Shown: positions 11,178 through 20,551, counted from the stretch's first letter. The stretch: 32,106 nt of DNA from Pseudogulbenkiania sp. (GCA_016192025.1 JACPUY010000144.1:1-32106); one strand, 5' to 3'. Notes: a model not told the origin generated them from the sequence alone. Translations and numbers: made by a program.

Positions 11178-12449
11178 TCAAGCCTTGATTCGGGCAATGG
11201 TTTCGGCCACCGCAGAAAGCGCGACGGCTTCCTGCGCGGTCTCGACGCGCAACGGCTTGACCACTGCCGTACCGTTGGCCACCTCGTTTTCACCGACGAT
11301 CACGGCAAACTGCGCCCCGCAACCGTCGGCCTTTTTCATTTGCGACTTGAAACTGCCTTCGCCACAGTGCTGGATCACCGAGAGGCCCGCCGCACGCAGG
11401 CTGGCGGCCAGCCGCATGGCGTACAGTGGCGCCCCGGCGCCCTGCTGGACGAGGTAGACGTCCACCCCGCGCGACGCGGGCAGACGGCCTTTTTCCTGCA
11501 ACAACAGCATCACCCGCTCCAGGCCCATGCCGAAGCCGATGCCCGGTGCCGGCTTGCCGCCCAGTTGCTCGACCAAGCCATCGTAGCGGCCACCGGCGCA
11601 CACCGTGCCCTGCGCGCCCAGCTCGGTGGTCACCCACTCGAACACCGACTGGTTGTAGTAATCGAGGCCACGCACCAGCCGCGGATTCTCCACGAAACGG
11701 ACGTCGAGGCCGTCGATCATCGCCTTCCAGCCGTCGTAATGGGCTCGCGACTCGTCGCCCAGGTAGTCGGTCAGCCGCGGCGCGGCGTTGCAGATTTCCT
11801 GCAGCGCCGGGTTCTTGCTGTCGAGCACGCGCAGCGGGTTGCTGTACAGGCGACGCTTGCCGTCCTCGTCCAGCATGTCCTGGTGCCGTTCGAGATAGGC
11901 GATCAGCGCCTCGCGATGGGCCGCGCGCTCGTCCTTGTTGCCCAAGGTATTGATCTGCAGTTCCACGCTGTCGGCCAGGCCCAGGCGCTGCCACAGGTCG
12001 GCCGTCATCAGGATGATTTCTGCGTCGATATCCGGCCCGGCAAAACCGAGCGCCTCGATGCCGATCTGGTGGAACTGGCGATAACGGCCCTTCTGCGGGC
12101 GCTCGTGGCGGAACATCGGGCCCATGTACCACAGCCGTTGCGTGGCGTTGTACAGCAGATTGTGCTCGACCACAGCGCGCAGCGTACCGGCGGTGCCCTC
12201 CGGGCGCAGCGTCAGGCTGTCGCCATTGAGACTGTCGGTGAAGGAGTACATTTCCTTCTCGACGATATCGGTCACTTCACCGATGGAGCGCACGAACAAC
12301 CGGGTTTCCTCGACGATCGGGGTGCGGATGTTCTGGTAGCCATAATCGGCCAGCCAGCCGCGCAGAATGCTTTCGAAATACTCCCAGTAGTGCGAGTCGC
12401 CCGGCAGCACGTCGTTCATGCCGCGGATGGCCTGGATCTTTTGCGTCAT
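11178..12449 (-). CDS. hisS: Histidyl-tRNA synthetase
   Basis: [26 protein letters not shown]...[18 protein letters not shown]...[28 protein letters not shown] motifs. Confidence 0.98.
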   Translation of the reverse strand: MTQKIQAIRGMNDVLPGDSHYWEYFESILRGWLADYGYQNIRTPIVEETRLFVRSIGEVTDIVEKEMYSFTDSLNGDSLTLRPEGTAGTLRAVVEHNLLYNATQRLWYMGPMFRHERPQKGRYRQFHQIGIEALGFAGPDIDAEIILMTADLWQRLGLADSVELQINTLGNKDERAAHREALIAYLERHQDMLDEDGKRRLYSNPLRVLDSKNPALQEICNAAPRLTDYLGDESRAHYDGWKAMIDGLDVRFVENPRLVRGLDYYNQSVFEWVTTELGAQGTVCAGGRYDGLVEQLGGKPAPGIGFGMGLERVMLLLQEKGRLPASRGVDVYLVQQGAGAPLYAMRLAASLRAAGLSVIQHCGEGSFKSQMKKADGCGAQFAVIVGENEVANGTAVVKPLRVETAQEAVALSAVAETIARIKA

Positions 12450-12476
12450 TGTTCGCTTCTTTTCACTCTTTTCGGT

Positions 12477-13757
12477 TCAACCGACCGTCTTGATCGGTAT
12501 CGTGCGCACGGCGGAGTCGCGCCGCTTGGCGCCCCCTTCCCCATAGCGGGTGCGCACGTAATCGTCTACCAGCGCCTTGAAATCGGTGGCGATGCTATCG
12601 CCCTTCAGGGTCACGCCCTTCTCGCCATCGACGTATACCGGTGCCACCGGCACTTCGCCGGTCCCCGGCAGGGAGATGCCGATGTCGGCCAGCTTGCTCT
12701 CGCCGGGTCCGTTCACCACGCAGCCCATCACGGCCACTTTCATGTCTTCCACGCCCGGGTACTGCAGGCGCCACACCGGCATCTGCTCGCGCAGATAGGT
12801 CTGGATGCTGTCGGCCAGTTCCTGGAAGACGGTGCTGGAGGTGCGGCCGCAACCGGGACAGGCCGTCACCAGCGGGGTAAACGAGCGCAGGCCCATGGTC
12901 TGCAGGATTTCCTGCGCCACCACCACTTCCTTGTTGCGCGACTCGCCCGGAGCCGGGGTCAGCGAGATGCGGATGGTGTCGCCGATGCCTTCCTGCAGCA
13001 GCACCGACAACGCCGCGGTCGAAGCCACGATGCCCTTCGAGCCCATGCCGGCCTCGGTCAGCCCCAGGTGCAGCGGAAAATCACAGCGCCCCCCCAGATC
13101 GCGGTACACCGTGATCAGGTCCTGCACATGGCTCACCTTGCACGACAGGATGATCTGGTCGGCCGGCAGGCCCAGCTCCATCGCCTTGCCGGCACTCTCC
13201 AGCGCCGACACGATCAGCGCCTCGCGCATCACCGCGTCCGGCGACAGCGGCTTGGCCAGGCGGCTGTTCTCGTCCATCAGTCGCACCGCCAGCGCCTGGT
13301 CCAGGCTGCCCCAGTTGACGCCGATGCGCACCGGCTTGTCGTACTCGATGGCGGCACGGATCATGTAGGCAAACTTGTCGTCGCCCTTGGCGCCTTTGCC
13401 GACGTTGCCCGGGTTGATGCGGTACTTGGCCAGCGCCCGCGCGCAGTCCGGATAGTCGCGCAGCAGGCGCTCCCCGTTGAAATGGAAGTCGCCCACCAAG
13501 GGCACGTTGCAGCCCATGTCGTCAAGCCGCTGACGCACCTCGGCGACCGCCGCCGCCGCCTCGGGCGAATTCACCGTGATACGCACCAGTTCCGAACCGG
13601 CCTCGGCCAGCTCGAACACCTGTTGAGCCGTGGCGGCCGCGTCGGCGGTATCGGTATTGGTCATCGACTGCACCACCACCGGTGCCCCGGAGCCGACAAT
13701 AACATGCCCCACCCGTACCTGACGGGTGGGGCGCCGCGCGATCAGCACGCTATCCAT
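12477..13757 (-). CDS. ispG: 4-hydroxy-3-methylbut-2-en-1-yl diphosphate synthase (IspG/GcpE)
   Basis: [56 protein letters not shown]...[13 protein letters not shown]. Confidence 0.98.
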   Translation of the reverse strand: MDSVLIARRPTRQVRVGHVIVGSGAPVVVQSMTNTDTADAAATAQQVFELAEAGSELVRITVNSPEAAAAVAEVRQRLDDMGCNVPLVGDFHFNGERLLRDYPDCARALAKYRINPGNVGKGAKGDDKFAYMIRAAIEYDKPVRIGVNWGSLDQALAVRLMDENSRLAKPLSPDAVMREALIVSALESAGKAMELGLPADQIILSCKVSHVQDLITVYRDLGGRCDFPLHLGLTEAGMGSKGIVASTAALSVLLQEGIGDTIRISLTPAPGESRNKEVVVAQEILQTMGLRSFTPLVTACPGCGRTSSTVFQELADSIQTYLREQMPVWRLQYPGVEDMKVAVMGCVVNGPGESKLADIGISLPGTGEVPVAPVYVDGEKGVTLKGDSIATDFKALVDDYVRTRYGEGGAKRRDSAVRTIPIKTVG

Positions 13758-13769
13758 GTGACAGATTAC

Positions 13770-14642
13770 CTACTTGAGTTCTAGTCGGGCGGTGGTACCG
13801 CGAATCTTGCCGGTCATCGGCACCGGCTGGCCATTGAAGGACACATCGACCTGGCTGGCGTTCCCAACCGTGAGTTTGAACGGCGGCTGACCGGCCACTT
13901 CCTTGTCGCTTCCGGCCTTGAGCGTTTCGAACACCAGTTTCTTGCCGCTGCCATCGACGACCGACACCCAAGCGTCATGTCTAGCGGCCAACCGGATCTT
14001 CCCGTCGGCATCAGGCTGTTGCGCAGCAGAAGGCGCCGATGCCTGCGGGGCGGGGGCGACAATGGGGGCAGGCGCCTGCGGCGCGGGCACCACAACTGGA
14101 GCCGACGCCTCTTTGGGGAGCTCTTCTCCGGCGGGCGCCGAAGCAACCTGCTGTTCGGTCAACATCGGAGCCAGATCCGGATTGGCCTCGTCGCTGGCTG
14201 GCTCCGTTCCGGGGCGAGCAAACCAGAATGCCGCAGCCGCCAAGATGACAGTCAGCACCAGCAGGATCGCACGCCGGCCCTGAGGAGCGGGGGCATCATC
14301 GTCGTCACGCGCCAACGAGGACGGTGCGGCATCCTTGATCAGGTTGGTTGCTTCCTTCACGGCGGAAGGAAAACGTGTCTCCAGCCGCGCCATCAGCGGA
14401 GCCGCGTCCACCCCTAGAAAACGGGCGTAGTTGCGCACGAAGCCCCGGACGAAAGCCGGGCCGGGCAAGACCTCGAAACGGTCTTCCTCGATCGCCTCCA
14501 GTTGCTTGAGCGACAATTTCAGGCGGTCGGCCACCTCTCCCAGACTGAGACCGGCGGCCTCGCGGGCTGCCTTGAGGGTTGCCCCCACACCGTCATGCTC
14601 TGGCGGGAGGACGTTATTCTGTTCGGTTTGTGATTCCATCAA
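13770..14642 (-). CDS. rodZ: RodZ-like helix-turn-helix membrane protein with C-terminal DUF4115
   Basis: N-terminal HTH (GATLKAAREAAGLSLGEVADRLKLSLKQLEAIEEDRFEVLPGPAFVRGFVRNYARFLGVD), TM segment, Pro/Ala linker, C-terminal RodZ-type domain; next to ispG. Confidence 0.85.
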   Translation of the reverse strand: MMESQTEQNNVLPPEHDGVGATLKAAREAAGLSLGEVADRLKLSLKQLEAIEEDRFEVLPGPAFVRGFVRNYARFLGVDAAPLMARLETRFPSAVKEATNLIKDAAPSSLARDDDDAPAPQGRRAILLVLTVILAAAAFWFARPGTEPASDEANPDLAPMLTEQQVASAPAGEELPKEASAPVVVPAPQAPAPIVAPAPQASAPSAAQQPDADGKIRLAARHDAWVSVVDGSGKKLVFETLKAGSDKEVAGQPPFKLTVGNASQVDVSFNGQPVPMTGKIRGTTARLELK

Positions 14643-15376
14643 AGACCACTCAACAACTCTTGCGTTTCTTTCGAATCGGGATAACGGCTCTTGAGCCTCG
14701 CTGCGTATAGTTCAGCCTTGCCCTGCTCGCTGGTCTTGCGGGCTATTCTCACCCCCAGCAGCAGCACGTCGGCCGGCATCTCGCCGACATGGTCGGCCAG
14801 ACGATCAAAATAAAACGCCGCCAGTTTGGCGTTACCTTGACCAAAATGCAGCGCAGCCAGTTCCCTGAGCGCCGGCGGGTAATTGGGGGAGACGCGCAAG
14901 GCCGACAACAGATAGTCGTTGGCCTGGCCTTTCTGCCCCAGCTTGACACTGCAACGCCCCAGGTTCAGGTAGGCGGTCTGCGGCGTATCGTACAGCGGGT
15001 TGGACAGGGCCTTGGCAAAATAGCCCATGCCATCCTGCGCGCGGCCACGCTCGCACAGAAACTCGCCGTAATTATTGTTGGCTTCAGAACTGGCCGGATC
15101 CAGCGATAAGGCCTTTTGGTAATGCTGCTCGGCCTCGCCATCCACTTTCAGCAACGACAGCACGTAAGCCTTGGCCAGGTAGGCCGGTACGTAGAGCCCA
15201 TCGGCGACAATGGCCTGGTCAGCCGACATCAGCGCGGCCTTGAAATTTCCCAGCCGGGAATACTCCACCGCCAGTTGGGTGCGAATCTGGGCCAGTTCGT
15301 TGCCCGGTGCGGCGGCAAATACAGTCGTGCTCAAAGCCATCAGGCATCCGGCAAGCCACATTCGCCCTTTTCTCAT
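14639..15376 (-). CDS. pilW: Type IV pilus biogenesis/stability protein PilW (TPR)
   Basis: TPR repeats ([48 protein letters not shown]...[18 protein letters not shown]); located between rlmN and rodZ as in beta/gammaproteobacteria. Confidence 0.85.
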   Translation of the reverse strand: MRKGRMWLAGCLMALSTTVFAAAPGNELAQIRTQLAVEYSRLGNFKAALMSADQAIVADGLYVPAYLAKAYVLSLLKVDGEAEQHYQKALSLDPASSEANNNYGEFLCERGRAQDGMGYFAKALSNPLYDTPQTAYLNLGRCSVKLGQKGQANDYLLSALRVSPNYPPALRELAALHFGQGNAKLAAFYFDRLADHVGEMPADVLLLGVRIARKTSEQGKAELYAARLKSRYPDSKETQELLSGL

Positions 15377-16467
15377 GCCGCACCATCCTCCGCGATCTGA
15401 ATCCACTTTTCCTTGCGCCGGGTCTTGTCCTGCACCTGCCCGGCCAACTGGCCACAGGCGGCGTCGATATCGTCACCGCGGGTCTTGCGCACCGTCACTA
15501 CATAGCCGGCTTCCTGCAGGATTTCGCGGAAGCGATGGATGGCATTGTTGCTGGAACGCTCGTAACCTGAGTTCGGGAACGGATTGAACGGGATCAGGTT
15601 GAACTTGCACGGCACGTCCTTCACCAGTTCAATCAACTGGCGAGCATGTTCGGGTCTATCGTTGACATCGTCAAGCATCACGTACTCGAAGGTCACGAAG
15701 TCCCGCGGGGCCTTTTCCAGGTAGCGCTGGCAGGCCGCCATCAGCTCGCGCAGCGGGTATTTCTTGTTGATCGGCACGATCACGTCGCGGATGGCGTCGT
15801 TCGGCGCGTGCAGGCTGACCGCCAGCGCCACCGGACAGGCTTCGCGCAGACGGTCCATCTGCGGCACCATGCCCGAGGTCGACACCGTCACGCGGCGGCG
15901 GGAGAGACCGTAGCCGTGGTCATCGAGCATGATCTGCAGGGCCGACACCACGTTGTCGAAGTTGGCCAGCGGCTCGCCCATCCCCATCATGACCACATTG
16001 GAAATGACGCGTTCATTTTTCGGCGTCACCCCCATGGCCTTGTTGGCCCACCACAGCTGGCCGATGATCTCGGCGGTGGAAAGGTTGCGGTTGAAGCCCT
16101 GACGCCCGGTCGAACAGAAGGTACATTCGAGGGCACACCCCACCTGGGATGATATGCACAAGGTGCCGCGCTCGTCCTCGGGAATGAACACGGTTTCGAC
16201 ACCGTTGCCGGTGCCGACGTCCAGCAGCCACTTGCGGGTACCATCACTGGAAGCCTGTTCGATCATCAGGTCGGGCACGCGCACCTCGGCCGACTCGTGC
16301 AGCTTGCTGCGCAAGCTCTTGGCGATGTCGGTCATGGCGTCGAAATCGGCCTCGGCCATCTGGTGCATCCAGCGCATCACCTGCTTGGCGCGGAACGGCT
16401 TTTCGCCCATCGCGGCAAAGTGATCGGTCAACTGGGCCAGATTGAAGTCGAGCAGGTTGGTTTTCAT
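15373..16467 (-). CDS. rlmN: 23S rRNA (adenine2503-C2)/tRNA (adenine37-C2) methyltransferase RlmN
   Basis: [36 protein letters not shown]; radical SAM motif [27 protein letters not shown]; 4-nt overlap with pilW. Confidence 0.97.
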   Translation of the reverse strand: MKTNLLDFNLAQLTDHFAAMGEKPFRAKQVMRWMHQMAEADFDAMTDIAKSLRSKLHESAEVRVPDLMIEQASSDGTRKWLLDVGTGNGVETVFIPEDERGTLCISSQVGCALECTFCSTGRQGFNRNLSTAEIIGQLWWANKAMGVTPKNERVISNVVMMGMGEPLANFDNVVSALQIMLDDHGYGLSRRRVTVSTSGMVPQMDRLREACPVALAVSLHAPNDAIRDVIVPINKKYPLRELMAACQRYLEKAPRDFVTFEYVMLDDVNDRPEHARQLIELVKDVPCKFNLIPFNPFPNSGYERSSNNAIHRFREILQEAGYVVTVRKTRGDDIDAACGQLAGQVQDKTRRKEKWIQIAEDGAA

Positions 16468-16519
16468 GCAATCCTCATTCACAGGGCGGCCGCCTTGGCG
16501 GCCGCCCCGGTACAACTAA

Positions 16520-16945
16520 TTAACGCGAGCAGATATCGGCTGCGTCAAAGAAGTACGCCACTTCGATGGCAGCGTTTTCAGCGCTGTCGGAGCCGTGCAC
16601 GGCGTTGGCGTCGATCGAGTCGGCAAAGTCGGCGCGGATGGTACCGGCGTCGGCTTTCTTCGGATCGGTCGCGCCCATCAGTTCGCGGTTCTTCAGAACA
16701 GCATTTTCACCTTCCAGCGCCTGGATCATGACCGGACCGGAGATCATGAAGTTCACCAGATCGTTGAAGAAAGGACGCTCTTTGTGTACGGCGTAGAAGC
16801 CTTCGGCTTCTGCGCGGGACAGTTGTTTCATTTTTGCCGCGACCACTTTCAGGCCGGCCGATTCAAAACGGTCATAGATCTTGCCGATCACGTTCTTAGC
16901 GACAGCGTCCGGCTTGATGATGGACAGAGTACGTTCAATTGCCAT
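16520..16945 (-). CDS. ndk: Nucleoside diphosphate kinase
   Basis: [60 protein letters not shown]...[18 protein letters not shown]. Confidence 0.98.
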   Translation of the reverse strand: MAIERTLSIIKPDAVAKNVIGKIYDRFESAGLKVVAAKMKQLSRAEAEGFYAVHKERPFFNDLVNFMISGPVMIQALEGENAVLKNRELMGATDPKKADAGTIRADFADSIDANAVHGSDSAENAAIEVAYFFDAADICSR

Positions 16946-17075
16946 AAAAAATCTCCCTAATTTCAAGACAAATGGCTAAACTAGGTTCCAGCCTAGCCAA
17001 ACAGGCTACCCAATTCTGAGGAACCCGGTACTTTACCAGCCTTTTCAAGCCTTTGCTGCACAAAATTTAAGCACA

Positions 17076-17831
17076 ATGAGCGCAAACACTCCGAGCGACA
17101 CCCCGCCCAAGGGCGGTGATGAAAAAGACCTTAGCCGAAAGCTGAAGAAACGCCTGCTCATCGCTGGCGGACTGGTGGCGCTCGCGCTGGCCGCCATCCC
17201 GCTACTGGACCATTTCGGCAAGGGTGACAAAGTCGCCATGACCGCGACGGAACCGCAGGGCAGCTCAGGCAAGATTGCCAACGTGGCTTCAGCGCCGGAG
17301 GAAGAAGCCCCTGCCGCCGTCGAAAGCAGCGCCCCCGCTGCCGCAGAGGCAAGCCAACCTGCACAACGACCAGCGGAGCCCCATGCTCCTGCAACGGTGA
17401 GCCAGGCCGCCCCGCCAGCCCCGGACACCGGCAAGACCCCCGGAGTGGCCGCCATCCGGGGAAAAGCCCCCTCCACCCCGACCGCACCCAAGCTTCCGCC
17501 AGTCGTCCAGGCCGAAAAGGAAAGCACCTCCACTCGCCCTCAGGCGTTCAAGCCGCTACCCCAGGACGAAGCGGCGCCAGCGCCGCCCCCCCCAATCAGC
17601 AAAGCCAAACCGGTCGGCAGCTCGCTCGGCTATAAGGTACAACTCGGGCTGTTCTCCAGCCTGGCCAATGCGCAGAAACTGGTCGATACCCTCAAGGCCA
17701 ACGGCATTGAAGCCCACACCGAGACGCGGGTACACGTAGGCCCGTTCCGCACGCGCGCCGAGGCCGAAGAGGCGATGAACAAACTGCGCCAGCTGGGCCA
17801 CGCCCCATTACTCGCCCCTTCGGGCCAATAA
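17076..17831 (+). CDS. SPOR domain-containing protein
   Basis: Single TM (LLIAGGLVALALAAIPLLDHF), long Pro/Ala linker, C-terminal SPOR repeat (YKVQLGLFSSLANAQKLVDTLKANGIEAHTETRVHVGPFRTRAEAEEAMNKL). Confidence 0.88.
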   Translation: MSANTPSDTPPKGGDEKDLSRKLKKRLLIAGGLVALALAAIPLLDHFGKGDKVAMTATEPQGSSGKIANVASAPEEEAPAAVESSAPAAAEASQPAQRPAEPHAPATVSQAAPPAPDTGKTPGVAAIRGKAPSTPTAPKLPPVVQAEKESTSTRPQAFKPLPQDEAAPAPPPPISKAKPVGSSLGYKVQLGLFSSLANAQKLVDTLKANGIEAHTETRVHVGPFRTRAEAEEAMNKLRQLGHAPLLAPSGQ

Positions 17832-18027
17832 ACCCTGAGCGGCCGCGCCAGCCTCAAGCCAGCCGGCCAGCCCTTGCAGCCACTCGTTAACCCGACGGGT
17901 GCACATAGGCTTCAGCTAATTTCAGGACGATATCGGAGCAGACAGATCGAGACTGGGCACAGGGATAATCCCGGCAAAGCACGCCGCGTTTAGCTCTGAT
18001 TGGATCTTCTGGTGATCCGTTCGAAAA

Positions 18028-18893
18028 TTAGGTAGGAGGCGGGGTTACCCCCGCCGTCCTCCTTCACCACCGTACATACGGTTCCGTATACGGCGGTTCA
18101 TTGAGTACTCTGGAAGCGCCGCAGCGTGCCCTGCAGCGAAACCAATCCCAGCAAGTCAAACCAGCGTTTCGGGTGCGTTTCGTTCATGTGACTCGCCCCC
18201 GCGTTCCACCACGGCCCGCGTTGGTTCGTCGCTGAACGCCACGCCCTCTCTTCCGTCAGTCCCTTACCCTGTAACATACGTGCTCGGGTGAAAGGTCGTT
18301 TCCACTGTCGCCACAGAATGCAGCGCAGCTTCCGTCGTATCCACCCATCCAGCTCCTCCAGCACACCACGCACTTGCGTCAGCCTGAAATAAGACATCCA
18401 GCCCCGTAGCACCGCACTGAGCGCATCCACCGTGAACAGGATGCTCCGCCCCCGGTCTTGGCGCGTCAGCTCCCGTACCCAGGCCTTTAGTCTCTCGAGA
18501 CTGCTGTCGGCCACTTTCAGCCGCGTTTGCTTGTGCCACGTAAAGCTGTAGCCCAGGAACTTGCGCTCCCATGGGCGGGCTACCGCACTCTTGTCGTGGT
18601 TCACCTTCAGGTGAAGCTCGCCTTCAAGGAAGGCGGTCAGTTCCGTCATCAGGTGTTCCCCTGCGCGGTGACTGCCAACATAAATGTTGCAATCGTCCGC
18701 GCAGCGACAGAAACGATGCCCCCGGCGCTCCAGTTCCCGGTCGAGATCCGTCAGCAGGATGTTCGACAGTAGCGGTGAGAGCGGACCACCTTGCGGCGTC
18801 CCTTCCGACCGTTGACTGACGACTCCGTCTGCCCGCATCCCGGCTTCGAGGTAACGCCGGATCAGCTTCAGCACCCGCTCGTCCTTCACCCTA
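18028..18893 (-). mobile_element. 5'-truncated group II intron (3' part of RT ORF plus domains V/VI)
   Basis: RT ORF fragment followed on the minus strand by GAACCGCCGTATACGGAACCGTATGTACGGTGGTG (domain V-like, 18065-18099) and a D6-like hairpin GAGGACGGCGGGGGTAACCCCCGCCTCCTACCTAAT ending near 18028. The RT homology stops abruptly at about 18893. Confidence 0.85.
18098..18893 (-). pseudogene. Group II intron reverse transcriptase/maturase, N-terminally truncated
   Basis: RVKDERVLKLIRRYLEAGM...EGTPQGGPLSPLLSNILLTDLDRELERRGHRFCRCADDCNIYVGS...GWMSYFRLTQVRGVLEELDGWIRRKLRCILWRQWKRP. RT motifs before this point are missing, and the upstream part of the 389-aa ORF is unrelated antisense sequence. 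Confidence 0.9.
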
Positions 18894-18895
18894 GG

Positions 18896-19123
18896 GGCGG
18901 TGGGGAGCTGGTCACCGCCACTGTGCCGGCAGCCTGGTGTACGCCCGCCACCACCTTGGCCACCAACATCGTGCCGATGGCGCCCAACGAGATCGACGAC
19001 ATCGTGATCGATCAGCTGGCCGCCTATGCACTGCCCGGCGCCGGCACGGTTGACGTCTACCTGTCCGCCCCCCACGGCGGGGCGACGGGACAGTACCAAG
19101 TACAGATAACAGGAGTGAAGTGA
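18896..19123 (+). pseudogene. C-terminal fragment of a phage-like/hypothetical protein, 5' end lost at the intron junction
   Basis: Open frame ...GGELVTATVPAAWCTPATTLATNIVPMAPNEIDDIVIDQLAAYALPGAGTVDVYLSAPHGGATGQYQVQITGVK* with no own start near the junction. It is immediately followed by 19131-20015 on the same strand. Confidence 0.5.
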
Positions 19124-19130
19124 TGCCACC

Positions 19131-20015
19131 ATGATACGAGACCAAGGCGGCGCCATCCTGGCGACCGTCAAGCCTCCCTCGACCCCCGCCGTCGCCAGCG
19201 ATACCGCGCTGGTCGTGGCGCAGCATGCCGCCACCAGCTCCACCAAGGTTGGCGACGGCACCAACACTGTCGCCGTGAAGGCGGCGTCGACCCCGGCGGC
19301 CGCGAGCGATCCAGCACTGGTGGTGGCCCTTCACCTCCTGAGCAACAGCGCAACCCCCTACAACGCCACGGTAACGGATATCGCCAGTGCCGCCATCGCG
19401 GGCGTGACGACCTATACCAGCGCGGCCATCGCCCAGGGCGGCACCAATGCTGCCGAGTTCGTGGTGGTCGTGACGTCTGTCTCCGGCACGTCGCCTTCGC
19501 TGGACGTGGTGATCCAGGAATCGGACGACACCGGCACCAATTGGCAGGACATCTACCACTTCCCGCGTATCACCGCCGCCGGCGCCTACCGCTCGTCCCT
19601 GCTGCGGCTGACCGGCAACCGCCTCCGCTATGTCCGCACGGTAGGGGGCACCACCCCGTCGTTCACCCTGTCGCTGGTGCGGAACAACTACCCCTACGCC
19701 AACCCCGACAAGCTGCGCTGCCAATTCAACCGCTCCCTCAATCCGAACACACAGGGCTCGACAACACCCGCCCTGTTTGTGGAGGGAACCTCCCGCCTGC
19801 AGCTGGTGGTCAACATGGGCGCCATCACTACGACGGTACCTGTACTCGGGCTGCAAGGTTCGGAAGACAACGTCAACTGGTATGACGTCGGCCCATCCCT
19901 GGCCGCCGTAGCTAACGGCACGGTACAGCTCACCGAGCCGGACATCGCGGTGAAGTTTGTGCGGGCGATAGTAAAAACGGCCGGCGTGGGGGCGACGTTG
20001 GTTATGTGTACGTGA
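19131..20015 (+). CDS. Hypothetical phage virion/tail-associated-like protein with repeated N-terminal motif
   Basis: Low-complexity Ala/Thr/Val protein with the repeat K(P/A)(P/A)STPA(V/A)ASD(T/P)ALVVA(Q/L)H and GDGTNTVAVKAAST, resembling phage structural proteins; tight spacing with the neighbouring ORFs. Confidence 0.65.
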   Translation: MIRDQGGAILATVKPPSTPAVASDTALVVAQHAATSSTKVGDGTNTVAVKAASTPAAASDPALVVALHLLSNSATPYNATVTDIASAAIAGVTTYTSAAIAQGGTNAAEFVVVVTSVSGTSPSLDVVIQESDDTGTNWQDIYHFPRITAAGAYRSSLLRLTGNRLRYVRTVGGTTPSFTLSLVRNNYPYANPDKLRCQFNRSLNPNTQGSTTPALFVEGTSRLQLVVNMGAITTTVPVLGLQGSEDNVNWYDVGPSLAAVANGTVQLTEPDIAVKFVRAIVKTAGVGATLVMCT

Positions 20016-20028
20016 AAGGGAGTGACTG

Positions 20029-20172
20029 ATGCAAACGTGCGAGTGTTACTACCGCGACGACGCGGGCCGGCTGTGGCTGGCGGAGACGTTCATGGACGAC
20101 GAGGGTGCGACGAGCACCACGCAAACCCTGGTGGAGGAAGATAGCGAGGAGGCGCCGCAACCTGCCGGTTGA
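20029..20172 (+). CDS. Small acidic hypothetical protein (47 aa)
   Basis: ATG at 20029 with GGGAG upstream: MQTCECYYRDDAGRLWLAETFMDDEGATSTTQTLVEEDSEEAPQPAG*; 13 nt after the previous stop. Confidence 0.5.
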   Translation: MQTCECYYRDDAGRLWLAETFMDDEGATSTTQTLVEEDSEEAPQPAG

Positions 20173-20385
20173 TGAGCCGGCAATGCGGTACGCCGGGGGG
20201 CGCCAATTAGCGCGCTAATTCGCACAGTCTGGTTGGATGGGTGCTGTGCAAAAAGCGGCGCGAAAGAGTGCAAAAACTCGCGCAACGTTACAGGACTTGC
20301 ACCTCCGAGTCACCCGACTGGCCACCACAGCCAGTCAGGTTGCGCTTGCGCGCAACGCGCCCTGCCCCGGGCGCACGATGAAAAA

Positions 20386-20412
20386 AGGGCTTAGCGTTGA
20401 CCGCTAAGCCCT
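20386..20412 (-). terminator. Rho-independent terminator of the tRNA-Thr transcript
   Basis: Perfect 11-bp stem agggcttagcg / cgctaagccct, with an A-run at 20381-20386 (T-run on the minus strand). Confidence 0.88.
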
Positions 20413-20423
20413 ATCTCTTTTAA

Positions 20424-20499
20424 TGGTGCCGGTGAGAGGAATTGAACCCCCGACCTTCGCATTACGAATGCGCTGCTCTACCAACTGAGCTACACCGGC
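20424..20499 (-). tRNA. tRNA-Thr (anticodon CGT), CCA encoded
   Basis: Minus strand GCCGGTGTAGCTCAGTTGGTAGAGCAGCGCATTCGTAATGCGAAGGTCGGGGGTTCAATTCCTCTCACCGGCACCA, full cloverleaf. Confidence 0.97.
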
Positions 20500-20512
20500 A
20501 AACCAACTTGGT

Positions 20513-20551
20513 AAAAAAGCCTTGACGTATGCTGCTCATCAAGGCTTTTTT
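20513..20551 (-). terminator. Terminator-like hairpin between tRNA-Pro and tRNA-Thr
   Basis: Perfect 13-nt inverted repeat aaaaaagccttga ... tcaaggctttttt. Confidence 0.75.

Noticed and set aside
11064-13784. 906-aa plus-strand ORF antisense to hisS and ispG
   Set aside because: Shadow ORF from GC-biased third positions. Composition is His/Arg/Gln/Val-rich with no recognisable domain, and the minus strand holds two unambiguous core genes.
17832-18027. Duplicate of the tRNA-Thr 3' end (attL) at the left island boundary
   Set aside because: No match to ggtgccggtgagaggaattgaaccc was found in this stretch by eye, so tRNA-site integration is not claimed as a fact.
18894-19267. N-terminal part of the 389-aa RT ORF
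   Set aside because: It is antisense to the phage-like gene and lacks RT motifs; it arises only by read-through across the deletion junction.
18912-19856. 314-aa minus-strand ORF opposite the phage-like gene
   Set aside because: Arg/Gly/His-rich shadow ORF. The plus-strand frames have better composition and tandem organisation.
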